DNA from: Macrostomum hystrix
Lineage: Eukaryota > Platyhelminthes > Macrostomidae
DNA: 64,000 nt
Reading direction: 5' to 3'
Assembly: GCA_950097015.1 (NCBI GenBank)
Contig: CATNEN010000038.1
Location: 15,804,001 to 15,868,000, forward strand
Shown here: piece by piece, positions 1-10,000 of the stretch
Position numbering within the stretch: position 1 is the stretch's first letter
Layout of the letters: the number at the start of each line of letters is the position of its first letter
Position numbers and translations under genes: made by a program
The notes under the pieces: generated by a model
The model's input: only the letters and a program-made list of their open reading frames with translations
What the model was told of the DNA's origin: nothing
Databases searched by the model: none

Positions 1-204
1 CGAAAAATATTACAAAGCTATAGAACATCTGATAGATAGGTATTGTTTGAGTAACAATAAGTTAATCAACGCGTGTTAAAAAACTAGTAGGTAAAAATCT
101 ATAGTTCAGGATATTATAACGTAAAATTGCAGTAATTAACAAGACAACACCGCAAATGAAGTTAACTTACGAAGAGTTCGGTTTTTCTAATCGGCTGTAC
201 ATCA

Positions 205-830
205 AGAAGAACGTGGAGGGTTTTCCCGCGCTCGTTAATTAGGGGTGGGTGGTGTTTTTCCATGCGCCTGTACATTCAGAACAGTGAGGGGGTTTCCACG
301 CGCTCGCTAATTTGGGGTGGGTGGTGTTTTTCTAATCGCCTGTACATCAAGGAGAATGAGCGGGATTCCCATGCATTCCTTTATTTGGGGTGGGTGGGGT
401 TTTTCTAATCGCCTGTACATCAAGGAGAATGAGCGGGATTCCCATGCATTCCTTTATTTGGGGTGGGTGGTGTTTTTCTAATCGCCTGTACATCAAGAAC
501 AGTGAGGGGGATTTCCATGCGTTCCTTTATTTGGGGTGGGTTGGGTTTTTCTAATCGCCTGTACATCAAGGAGAATGAGCGGGATTTCCATGCGTTCCTT
601 TATTTGGGGTGGGTAGGGTTTTTCTAATCGCCTGTACATCAAGGAGAATGAGCGGGATTCCCATGCATTCCTTTATTTGGGGTGGGTTGGGTTTTTCCAT
701 GCGCGTGTACATTAAGAAGAATGAGCGGTATTTCCGTGCATTTCTATATTTGGGGTGGGTGTGGTTTTTCCAATCGCCTGTACATCAAGGAGAATGAGCG
801 GGATTTTCGTGCATCGTGAGGAATAAGTGT
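205..830. repeat. Minisatellite, ~72-bp unit, ~8.5 copies
   Basis: Tandem copies of a unit of about 72 bp containing CGCCTGTACATCAAG, GAATGAGCGGGATT and TTTATTTGGGGTGGGT. The short open frames inside come from the repeat and are not genes. It lies downstream of the Dixin gene, with no gene seen to its left. Confidence 0.9.
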
Positions 831-1372
831 TTGGTTTTTTCCAACTGTGACAAAAAATCTCGACGTGAACTACTTTACTTCAGTAAGCTCTAGCTCTACT
901 GATACTCTATATTAATTGTAATTAAAGGCAATTTCTTTACAAAAACAAGTTAATAATGCTTACAAAAAAAATTCGTGAATAGAAAAAAGCCTTGCACAGA
1001 TTTTTTACGGCAAATAGTAGAAGGAGATTCAAAATGGTGCTTAAAACACTGATGAGAAAAAATGAGGACAACAAAAAAAGCTAAATGGATCACATGCGTA
1101 GTCTTAAGAATGTCTTTAAAAAGACTTGCTGCAGCTGATAAACTTTATTATGGGTATTAAGCGATTTAGAAATAATCAGTGCATGATTGCCGATGTGCGC
1201 TAAATGATAAAGAGTGATTTCAAAGAACAAAAGCACGTGAACGCAAAAAATGTAAAATTTAGCAACAAAAAAGATGTCTAACGCTTAGTGGCGCACACAA
1301 ACACAACGCTAGTGTCTTCGATGCCGTAAAATCATAAATCAAGTCTAAATAGAGGGCTTAAGTCTGACTAGA
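831..1372. other. AT-rich Dixin downstream region
   Basis: I see no coding potential here. It would contain the 3' untranslated region of the minus-strand Dixin gene, which ends at 1373. The only signal I can point to is a minus-strand AATAAA at 1144-1149. Confidence 0.5.
1144..1149 (-). terminator. Possible polyadenylation signal of the Dixin gene
   Basis: AATAAA on the minus strand, about 225 nt downstream of the Dixin stop codon. The hexamer is common in AT-rich DNA, so the assignment is tentative. Confidence 0.35.
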
Positions 1373-4300
1373 TCACAATAGTGTTGACCTTTGATCGGTA
1401 CTTGAACCAACAATGCCTGCTGCTGCTGCTGCTGAATGCCGAACCGCACCAACCGGATGCTGGTGGTGGAGGTGGTGACCCGGCGGAAGCAGCTGAATGC
1501 CGCTTCCGTTATTACCGTTCCCGCTGACACTGACGCCATTGCCGTTGCCATGGTGATAGTATTTCTTTCCAGCGGCAGCCGTATATCGGCTGGACTGCTG
1601 TTGATAAAAGCCATTGTTGTTGTTGTTGTTGTTATTGCTATTTTGGGCGTCGCAAAGCTTCGAAGCGGAGGAAACAACCCACACAACAACTTTGTCTTCC
1701 CAAACTGGCACTAGCTGATTATCGTCAACGACTTCAATGCGATTTGGCTGCTGCTGCTGCTGCTGCTGAGGTGCCTTAAAAAGGTAGCGCCATGTGACCA
1801 CTTGTCCAGTTTGCTGCTGCTGCTGCTGTTGCTGCGAAGAATTCGGCGGCAATTGAACGCAGCGCTTAACATCGGCCAGAGTTACCTGCGCGTGAGTTCG
1901 AAAGCTTTTCATAATATGCAGCAGTGAGATTGTAGCAGAGTGCTTTGGGTTTATAAGGCGTCTGGGAAGTGGCAAATGCGACTACAGACTACCTACAGAC
2001 TACCTAAACTGATGCTGCTGTTGCTCAACTGATGCTACTGATTCAAGGGGGTGAGTTTCAATGCGGTCTCGCGCCAAGCTCCCTGAGCTCGATTCCGCGG
2101 CTAGGCCACATTCATTTGTGGCGCAGCCGCGAAGAGAAGGCTTGGGTAATTGTCGTGCAATTTTCCCCCATTGAGTGCCAACCTCCAAGGTAAAGTAAGT
2201 GTGTACACTGCTTGACTGAGAAAGTCAGGGCAGATGTACACACCTGTGTGAGCGTGTGCCTGCGTACAGTATCTGTGTGCGTGTGTGCTCAGGAGTTAGC
2301 GAAACGGGCAGAATTGCCTCATCGCTGGCTGCGGGTCTAGTGTCAGCAAATGTGTGCCATTGCCCGCAGCCCTACTGCAATTATTAAAATCATTATCATA
2401 GATACAGACTCGAACTTCCGACCTCTCAGTTTATAAGAACTGCAAGTAAGCTACAAAATTCCTTTTGATTCTGTGCTTTAATAAATTCTATAATAACACA
2501 AAGTGATAAGAAAATGTATTGCAAAACACTCTCACCTGACCAATAGGTTTGGGAATATTAAGCAGGTAGGGAGCAGCACTCCTCTCAGTATAATACAAGC
2601 ATTTGGTGCTAACAGGGCCGCCACCGCTGGCAGACGAGTCCTGAACATCCAGCCGGTGAATTGGAAATCCTGCAACAGCCGACAATGGCAATCGTTTCAA
2701 TTGCATTATCTTGCGCTGCTGCTGCTGCTGCTGCTGTTGCTGACTAGCCTGGCCGCCAGCAGAAGCGGTATTAGAGGACGAGGAAGACAGTCGCATGGCG
2801 TGTTCAAGAGTGTCTAAAACAATCTGAGAGCCGCTGTCATTTGGCGGCAGTGCCAATCGCAGTCGGCTAATGCACTGAGCTGCCACCTGGGTGTCAACAT
2901 GCTGCTGATCCGTTAGCACCGATGCCGACTGAGTGTTTGAGTCTGAGCTGCTGGAGTTGTTGCGCAATCTGTCTAGCTCGCTGCTCAGTGTTGCTACGCA
3001 TTGCTGATGCTCTGCTACGAGACGGCGCAGGCGTTCATTGTCATTGCGAGCAGCTGCGGCTTCGCGTTCGGCCATTTCTCGTCGCTGCTCGCTGTAGCGC
3101 AGGGTGTACTGAAGCTCCTCCACCTTGGAATTGAAGTCATTAGGACAGGATGACAGGGCGGCTCACAATGCTCCAAACGCGGCCCATAGGCCATTTTCAA
3201 CACCGATTCTTAGCCCCTGTCTTGTCTTTTATCTCCGACATGTCATATCTCCTACCTGTTTGACCTTCCACCTGTTTAATATCTCACCTGTCTTATTTCT
3301 CAAATCTTATCTCTAATTTGTCTTATCTACCACCTGTCTTATCTACCACCTGTCTTATCTACCACCTGTCTTATCTACCACCTGTCTTATCTACCACTTG
3401 TCTAATTTACCACCACCTCTCTTACCAACCATCTGTCTTATCTATCACCGGACTTATTTCTTATCTCTTACCTATCTAATCTCTCTACTGGCTTATCTAC
3501 CACCTGTCATCTTTCTGCGATCTCAGCGGTAAGCTAATGTAGTAGACCAACATAAAATTATTTTTGCATGAAAGTAATTAAAGTGGAATCAGGGAAAATG
3601 TTACATTTTAATTAATTATTACCTTCAAGGTCAACTCATCAACAGTCTGCTGTTGCTGCTCCAGCTGTTGCTGCTGTTGCTGCAAATCCCTGCTTCCTCC
3701 GGCGCAGAAGCAGCCGTGACCGCCGCCTGAATTAACCGAATCCGAACAATTCGACTCAGCCGACATCGGCGAGGCGGCGCCAGACGACAAGGCGTCCTGC
3801 AGTCGCAGTATTAGCGAGCGCATCTCCCGCAGTTCGCTAGTGGCGTCGTCCAATTGCAGCTGAGAGTCGCCTGAAGAAGACGCCGCGGCAGATCCGGCTC
3901 CGCCGCCACCGCTGCAAAGCAGCTGAGCTGTTGGCGAGCTGGCGTGCGACCCCAGTATGGTCGGCGTGGCGCCGTGTCGCGGACTGTTACAGCCGCTAGA
4001 GAGCCACCCGCTAGCTGAAGCCGAGGTTGCCTGAACAGTTGGAGCTGCTGCTGTTGAAGATGACTCGATTGAATCGCCTGGAAGTGATGGGTGAGCGAAT
4101 TTTTATATTGAAAGTCGTAACATATGACATGACATGACCTTCATGTACTCACTTCAGCTACTGGAGAGGCTGAGCAGTCATGACCTTAATCATAAAAAGT
4201 ACTTTAGAGTCTGGGATTCGAACTTCCGACCTTTTGGTCAGAAGTCCGAAGCCTTTGCGATTGGGATATTTGCACCCTACCCACAGCAACTACTATAGAA

Positions 4301-4760
4301 TAAAACCATAGTGTGTAAGAGTACACCAACCATTGGCCAGCTTTTTCCTGGCCCTGCTCAAGGTGGCGCCCTCAGCTGCCTGTTGCTGCTGAGCAGCCTG
4401 TCTCTGGTGCCGCACCGAGGCAGGTTTATAGTGAGCAGCCAGAGCCAGGATCAGCCGCATGACGGCTTTCACATCGCCGGACATAACGCCGCGCGGTTCA
4501 ATTCGATGCATACGAATTCGGCGAGAGCGCATAAAGTCCAGCACAACTAGAATGTTCTGTTCGCGATCATAGTCATCAATTGGATACCAGATGATGTCTT
4601 CGAGTTTAACACCGGCTACTGATTCGATTAGTACGGCCAAGCTAGTGCCATTTAATATGCTGGGATCGGTGAGATCCTTCACTAGTGGATGACCTGGGCG
4701 CTTTTTTAGCTGGCTATTAACCCAGGCTGTGTAGGACGGCACCTGCTGGCTCCAGTCCAT
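1373..4760 (-). CDS. DIXDC1: Dixin-like protein (CH domain, coiled coil, DIX domain), 4 exons
   Basis: Exons read on the minus strand are 4760-4331, 4077-3623, 3123-2536 and 1885-1373. Phases match, every intron is GT-AG, and the total is 1986 nt (661 residues). Residues ~5-115 form a calponin-homology domain of the Dixin/Nav type (WVNSQLKKRPG, LTDPSILNGTSLAVLIE, DIIWYPIDDYDREQNI). Residues ~220-350 are heptad-like coiled coil (ELREMRSLILRLQDAL; LRYSEQRREMAERE). Residues ~467-562 are a DIX domain (TKCLYYTERSAAPYLLNIPK, VTLADVK, WRYLFKAP, VVDDNQLVPVWEDKVVVWV), with one intron inside it. Domain order matches vertebrate Dixin (Ccd1), which polymerises with Dishevelled and Axin through DIX in Wnt/JNK signalling. 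Oddities are Q8 and Q7 tracts inside the DIX domain and an N/Q/G/H-rich C-terminal tail. The start is the first ATG after a 3' splice site at 4835. Family assignment is strong; exact exon edges are inferred by eye. Confidence 0.9.
2040..2456 (-). mobile_element. tRNA-derived SINE, family A, copy 1
   Basis: On the minus strand a tRNA-like head (box A-like GTAGCTTACTTGC, box B-like AGTTCGAGTCT, ~2455-2395) is followed by a GC-rich body. The body recurs in plus orientation at 44235-44522 with shared blocks such as GGGCAATGGCACA, AATTCTGCCC and CTCACACAGGTGTGTA. The left part carries a second tRNA-like box (GCTCGATTCCGCGGC) shared with 33960-34030. It sits inside the Dixin intron 1886-2535. Confidence 0.75.
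3225..3505. repeat. Minisatellite, ~16-17-bp unit (Dixin intron)
   Basis: Degenerate tandem copies of CTTATCTACCACCTGT fill most of the Dixin intron 3124-3622 and start about 100 nt upstream of the downstream exon's acceptor. Confidence 0.85.
4100..4265 (-). mobile_element. tRNA-derived SINE, family B, in Dixin intron 1
   Basis: On the minus strand, CAAAGGCTTCGGACTTCTG and GGTCGGAAGTTCGAATCCC form a tRNA-like head (~4262-4205). It is followed by a body containing TCATGACTGCTCAGCC. The element occupies most of the 253-nt first coding intron. Confidence 0.65.
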
Positions 4761-4830
4761 TTTTAAGAGGCCTTGTTTAGCTTGGTAGCTTTGACTGCTC
4801 TGTGCGCTGTTGTCTTAGCTCACCAGCAAG

Positions 4831-4850
4831 ATGAGCTGAAAGTAAATGTT
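4831..4850 (-). promoter_or_regulatory. 3' splice site upstream of the Dixin ATG (possible trans-splice acceptor)
   Basis: On the minus strand, TAACATTTACTTTCAG precedes the exon beginning at 4835, which leaves a 75-nt leader before the ATG. It could accept a spliced leader or end a 5'-UTR intron. The other three genes in the window have the same arrangement. Confidence 0.6.
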
Positions 4851-4869
4851 ACAGAACTTAGTGCAATAA

Positions 4870-5100
4870 TATCAGATAAGGACAATTAGCACATTAGAGA
4901 GATGAGACTGGCTGGGGTAAAGATAAGGTCAATTAGCACATTAGAGAGATGAGACTGGCTGGGGTAAAGATAAGGTCAATTAGCACATTAGAGAGATGAG
5001 ACTGGCTGGGTAAAGATAAGGTCAATTAGCACATTAGAGAGATGAGACTGGCTGGGGTAAAGATAAGGTCAATTAGCACATTAGAGAGATGAGACTAACG
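4870..5100. repeat. Minisatellite, 47-bp unit, ~4.7 copies
   Basis: Near-identical 47-bp units containing CAATTAGCACATTAGAGAG and GAGACTGGCTGGGGTAAAG lie just upstream of the Dixin leader acceptor. On the gene's strand each unit reads CTAATTGACCTTATC then TTTACCCCAG, which looks like a branch point, pyrimidine tract and AG. Confidence 0.9.
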
Positions 5101-5980
5101 AGGCTAATGAGGTAAATGAATTAATTCAAAAGCGAAAAGTAAAAAATCAGCATTGCTGTCTGCTTGATATTCTTTATGGCAGCCTTTTTAAACACAAAGA
5201 AAACCAAGCAATAATTTAGAAGAGCATCTGACACCATGTGCAATAAGTATTTAATGAAAAAAAGACAATGAAGAGTGGAGTATACAAAACTCTGCATATT
5301 TACTACTGCTAGTAGGGTAGTCAAAAAGTAGCTTAAGACAGCGAAAAAAATGACGCATCGAAGTGGAAGAATTGTACTTTAGTGGCATAGAAAGGACCTA
5401 ACATACTTAGCTAAAGTTGATCTTCAATTTAGAAATAGGTTATTTCGAAACTGAGAACTATGCACAAACCTGCAATGCACACCAAATACTTAGCTACTTT
5501 AAGTAGTTTTGACGATAAACAACTAGCGACCGGGATTAATTTAGAGGCATGCATAAACTATAAAAATCAATAGGATTCATAAATTTAAAGAAAATGACAC
5601 GATTTATCAAATAATTAACAAACATTTAGAAAAAAATTGTAAAAAAATTCACGAAAAAACTTGAACCTAACATGCCAAAGTTTAGAGGCTTAAGAGGCTA
5701 GTTAAGAAAGTTAAGACAGGCTTGCAGCAAGAACTGACCCTACACGTCACAATCATTAAGTGCATATGAAATGTTTAAATAAATACATGCAAACCAGACA
5801 GATTTACAAAAAACTAGATGCATATTTATCTGCTATAACACTGAGTTATTGGAAACAAAAGAGCATTATAGAAGGAACGGTAATAAAACTAACTTGGTGA
5901 ATTTGACTTTTTATTTAAACCAAAACTCAATGATTTAGGATATCAGTAAATTAATTATTTAGGGGATTAGAAGAGGTTGT
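5101..5980. other. AT-rich intergenic stretch
   Basis: Low-GC sequence upstream of Dixin, with no convincing coding region, RNA gene or repeat. Confidence 0.5.
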
Positions 5981-5984
5981 AGCC

Positions 5985-6290
5985 TAGTAAGAGGTTGTAG
6001 CCTAGTGGTTAGGGCGTCGGACTCACGACTTGAAGGTCGGGGGTTCGATTCCCGACTCCACTGGAACAATTTGCGTCCTTTAGCAAGACACTTAACTCTG
6101 CATTGCTTCAGTTCACCCAGCTGTTAAATGGGTACCTGCATCAGCTGGGATAATTGAAGGTGGGTGTGGCGTCCCCCCAGTCCGTGGACTTAACAGCCTT
6201 ACGCAGCCTTCAGATGCGCCGCGCAATAGCTGCGGCTGTGCTGTCAGCTGCACATCTGACCCCATTGGGGCAGGTGTAATCAATTATTAA
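5985..6290 (+). mobile_element. tRNA-derived SINE, family C
   Basis: A complete tRNA-like head begins at ~5990 (GTAGCCTAGTGGTTAGGGCG box A; GGTTCGATTCCCGACTCCA box B). A conserved-looking body follows (TTTAGCAAGACACTTAAC, CACCCAGCTGTTAAATGGGT). The tail is AT-rich and runs into the next array. The head alone would fold like a tRNA, but the attached body marks it as a SINE rather than a tRNA gene. Confidence 0.8.
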
Positions 6291-6298
6291 TTTCAATT

Positions 6299-6895
6299 AG
6301 GGGATTATAACTCAGTGAGTTAGGATTTCAGTGAATTAGGATTTCAGTGAATTAGGATTTCAGTGAATTAGGATTTCAGTTAATCTGGATTTCAGTGAAT
6401 CAGGATTTTAGTGTATCGGGATTTCAGTGAATCGGGATTTCAGTGAATCGGGACTTTAGTGAATCAGGATTTTAGTGTTTTGGGATTTTAGTGTATCGGG
6501 ATTTTAGTGAATCGGGATTATAGTAAATCGGGATTTCAGTGAATCTGGATTTCAGTGAATCAGGATTTTAGTGAATCAGGATTTTAGTGAATCAGGATTT
6601 TAGTGAATCAGGATTTTAGTGTTTTGGGATTTTAGTGTATCGGGATTTCAGAGAATCGGGATTTTAGTGAATCGGGATTATAGTAAATCGGGACTTCAGT
6701 GAATCAGGATTTCAGTTAATCTGGATTTCAGTGATTCTGGATTTCAGTGAATCTGGATTTCAGTGAATCAGGATTTTAGTGTATCGGGATTTCCGTGAGT
6801 CGGGATTTCAGTGAATCGAGTTTTTAGTCAATAGGGATTTTATTTAATCGGGATATAAATAAAACGGGATTTCAATAAATCGAAATTTAACTTTG
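6299..6895. repeat. Minisatellite, ~16-bp unit, ~36 copies
   Basis: Tandem GAATCGGGATTTCAGT variants (TTAGT/TCAGT, CAGG/CGGG/CTGG) lie between the SINE and the 3' end of the fusion glycosyltransferase gene. It probably includes that gene's 3' flank. Confidence 0.9.
6839..6844 (-). terminator. Possible polyadenylation signal of the fusion glycosyltransferase gene
   Basis: AATAAA on the minus strand, 222 nt downstream of the stop codon at 7066, at the edge of the 16-bp array. Weak by itself. Confidence 0.3.
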
Positions 6896-7065
6896 CCACC
6901 AAGTTTGTTAATAAAGACGTATCCTACGCATATGTTTCCATAGCAACCAAGAAGACGAATGTACACAATGAACAAATCAAATTTAGATTAAAATAATTCT
7001 GTACTGGGACAATGCACAAAATCCCGACTGAATGCTGGAAGGCAAATAAGAGAGCAGCTCAGCAT

Positions 7066-10000
7066 TCAGACTCTAACCCAGCTCTTTCCAACCGAATAGT
7101 AAATAGCGCCCAGTTTAGCGGGCTCAACCCCCAGCCTGTAGGCCAGCAGGATCAGCGCGTTGAGGCCGCAGACGGCCAGGAATCCGTGAGTAATCCAACG
7201 CCTAGGCGAAGTCATGACGGCGGCGTCGGCGATGGCCACGTGACCGAATAATTTTAATCGTTCGGAAAATTCGATATCTTCCAAGAATGGCCAATCGCGA
7301 TATCCGCCAGCCATTGTGTAATAATAGGCGTGCATGAAGAGGCCTTGGCTACCAATGGGCATCTCGTAGCGCCTGCAGCGCCAATTAGTGTGCAGCTCCA
7401 GCAGGAGGGTGCGCAGGGCCCATGGTATGTCTTTAGTGAAGCACAATTCGTTGGGCAGTTTCAGGTGAAAGGTGAACGCGCCGGCCACAATGCCCGGCTT
7501 GCTTAGTGCGTGCACTAATATTTCGTCCCAGTTCTCTGGCAACGAGCTGTCAGCGTGCAGGGCCAGGTAATAGGCGCCACGAGCGTACCGCACGCCGTAG
7601 CGAATCATGTAGCCTCGCCCAGTTGGCAGGGAGTCCGGCAGGCGACGTATTTCGATGCTAACTCGGCGCAGCTGCGACGGCGGCAGGAAGGTGCCCGCCC
7701 GGTGACGAATGAAGTCGCGAACCACCTGAACAGAAAAGATTGATTAGAGAGATAAAAAATTGTATTTAATAAATAAACCTACTTAGTCAGTTTCTGGAGT
7801 GCTCAGAAATTTTCTGATGTGCTCAGTGAGTTTCTGGTGTGCTTAGTGAGTAGCTGGTGTGCTCAGTGAGTTTCTGGTGTGCTTAGTGAGTAGCTGGTGT
7901 GCTCAGTGAGTTTCTGGTGTGCTTAGTGAGTAGCTGGTGTGCTCAGTGAGTTTCTGGTGTGCTTAGTGAGTAGCTGGTGTGCTCAGTGAGTTTCTGGTGT
8001 GCTTAGTGAGTAGCTGGTGTGCTCAGTGAGTTTCTGGTGTGCTTAGTGAGTAGCTGGTGTGCTCAGTGAGTTTCTGGTGTGCTTAGTGAGTAGCTGGTGT
8101 GCTCAGTGAGTTTCTGGTGTGCTTAGTGAGTAGCTGGTGTGCTCAGTGAGTTTCTGGTGTGCTTAGTGAGTAGCTGGTGTGCTCAGTGAGTTTCTGGTGT
8201 GCTTAGTGAGTAGCTGGTGTGCTCAGTGAGTTTCTGGTGTGCTTAGTGAGTAGCTGGTGTGCTCAGTGAGTTTCTGGTGTGCTCAGTGAGTTGCTAATGT
8301 GCTCAGTGAGTTGCTGGTGTGCTCGGTGAGTTTCAAATGTGCTCAGTGAGTTTCAAATGTGCTCAGTGGGTTTCTGGTGTGCTCAGTGAGTTTCTGGTGT
8401 GCTCAGTGAGTTGCTAATGTGCTCAGAGAGTTGCTGGTGTGCTCAGTGAGTTGCTGGTTTGCTCAGTGAGCTGCTGGTGTGCTCAGTGAGTTTCTGGTGT
8501 GCTCAGTGAGTTTCTAATGTGCTCAGTGAGTTTCTGGTGTGCTCAGTGAGTTTCTAATGTGCTCAGTGAGTTTCTGGTGTGCTCAGTGAGTTTCTAATGT
8601 GCTCAGTGAGTTTCAAATGTGCTCAGTGGGTTTTTGGTGTGCTCAGTGGGTTTCTGGTGTGCTCAGTGAGTTTCTAATGTGCTCAGTGAGTTTCAAATGT
8701 GCTCAGTGGGTTTTTGGTGTGCTCAGTGGGTTTCTGGTGTGCTCAGTGAGTTTTAAATGTGCTCAGTGAGTTTCAAATGTGCTCAGTGGGTTTCTGGTGT
8801 GCTCAGTGAGTTTCTGGTGTGCTTAGTGAGTAGCTGGTGTGCTCAGTGAGTTTCTGGTGTGCTTAGTGAGTAGCTGGTGTGCTCAGTGAGTTTCTGGTGT
8901 GCTTAGTGAGTAGCTGGTGTGCTCAGTGAGTTTCTGGTGTGCTCGGTGAGTTTCAAATGTGCTCAGTGAGTTTCAAATGTGCTCAGTGGGTTGCTAATGT
9001 GCTCAGTGAGTTTCAAATGTGCTCAGTGGGTTTCTGGTGTGCTCAGTGAGTTTCTGGTGTGCTCAGTGAGTTGCTAATGTGCTCAGAGAGTTGCTGGTGT
9101 GCTCAGTGAGTTGCTGGTTTGCTCAGTGAGCTGCTGGTGTGCTCAGTGAGTTTCTGGTGTGCTCAGTGAGTTTCTAATGTGCTCAGTGAGTTTCTGGTGT
9201 GCTCAGTGAGTTTCTAATGTGCTCAGTGAGTTTCAAATGTGCTCAGTGGGTTTTTGGTGTGCTCAGTGGGTTTCTGGTGTGCTCAGTGAGTTTCTTGTGT
9301 GCTCAGTGAGTTTATAATGTGCTCAGTGGGTTTCTGGTGTGCTCAGTGAGTTTCTGGTGTGCTCAGTGAGTTTCAAATGTGCTCAGTGAGTTGCTAATGT
9401 GCTCAGTGAGTAGCTGGTGTGCTCAGTGAGTAGCTGGTGTGCTCAGTGAGTTTCTGGTGTGCTCAGTGAGTTTCAAATGTGCTCAGTGAGTTGCTAATGT
9501 GCTCAGTGAGTAGCTGGTGTGCTCAGTGAGTTGCTAGTGCGCCCAGTGATTTTCTTGTGTGCTCAGTGAGTTGCTAATGTGCTCAGTGAGTAGCTGGTGC
9601 GTCCAGTGAGTAGCTGGTGTGCTCAGTGAGTAGCTGGTGTGCTCAGTGAGTAGCTGGTGTGCTCAGTGAGTAGCTGGTGTGCTCAGTGAGTTGTAAATAC
9701 GCTCAGTGAGTTTCTGGTGTGCTCAGTAAGTAGCTGGTTAGCTGGTGTGCTCAGTGAGTAGCTGGTGTGCTCAGTGAGTTTCTGGTGTGCTCAGTGAGTT
9801 GCTGGTGTGCTCAGTGAGTAGCTGGTGTGCTCAGTGAGTTGCTGGTGTGCTCAGTGAGTTGCTGGTGTGCTCAGTGAGTTGCTGGTGTGCTCAGTGAGTT
9901 GGTGTGCCCAGTGAGTTGCTGGTGTGCTCAGTGAGTTGCTAGTGCGCCCAGTGATTTTCTGGTGTGCTCAGTGAGTTTCTAATGTGCTCAGTGAGTTTCA

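Noticed and set aside
5985-6060. tRNA gene
   Set aside because: The tRNA-like head has both box motifs but continues into a SINE body and tail; the other tRNA-like heads (4205-4265, 15390-15445, 37350-37420) behave the same way.
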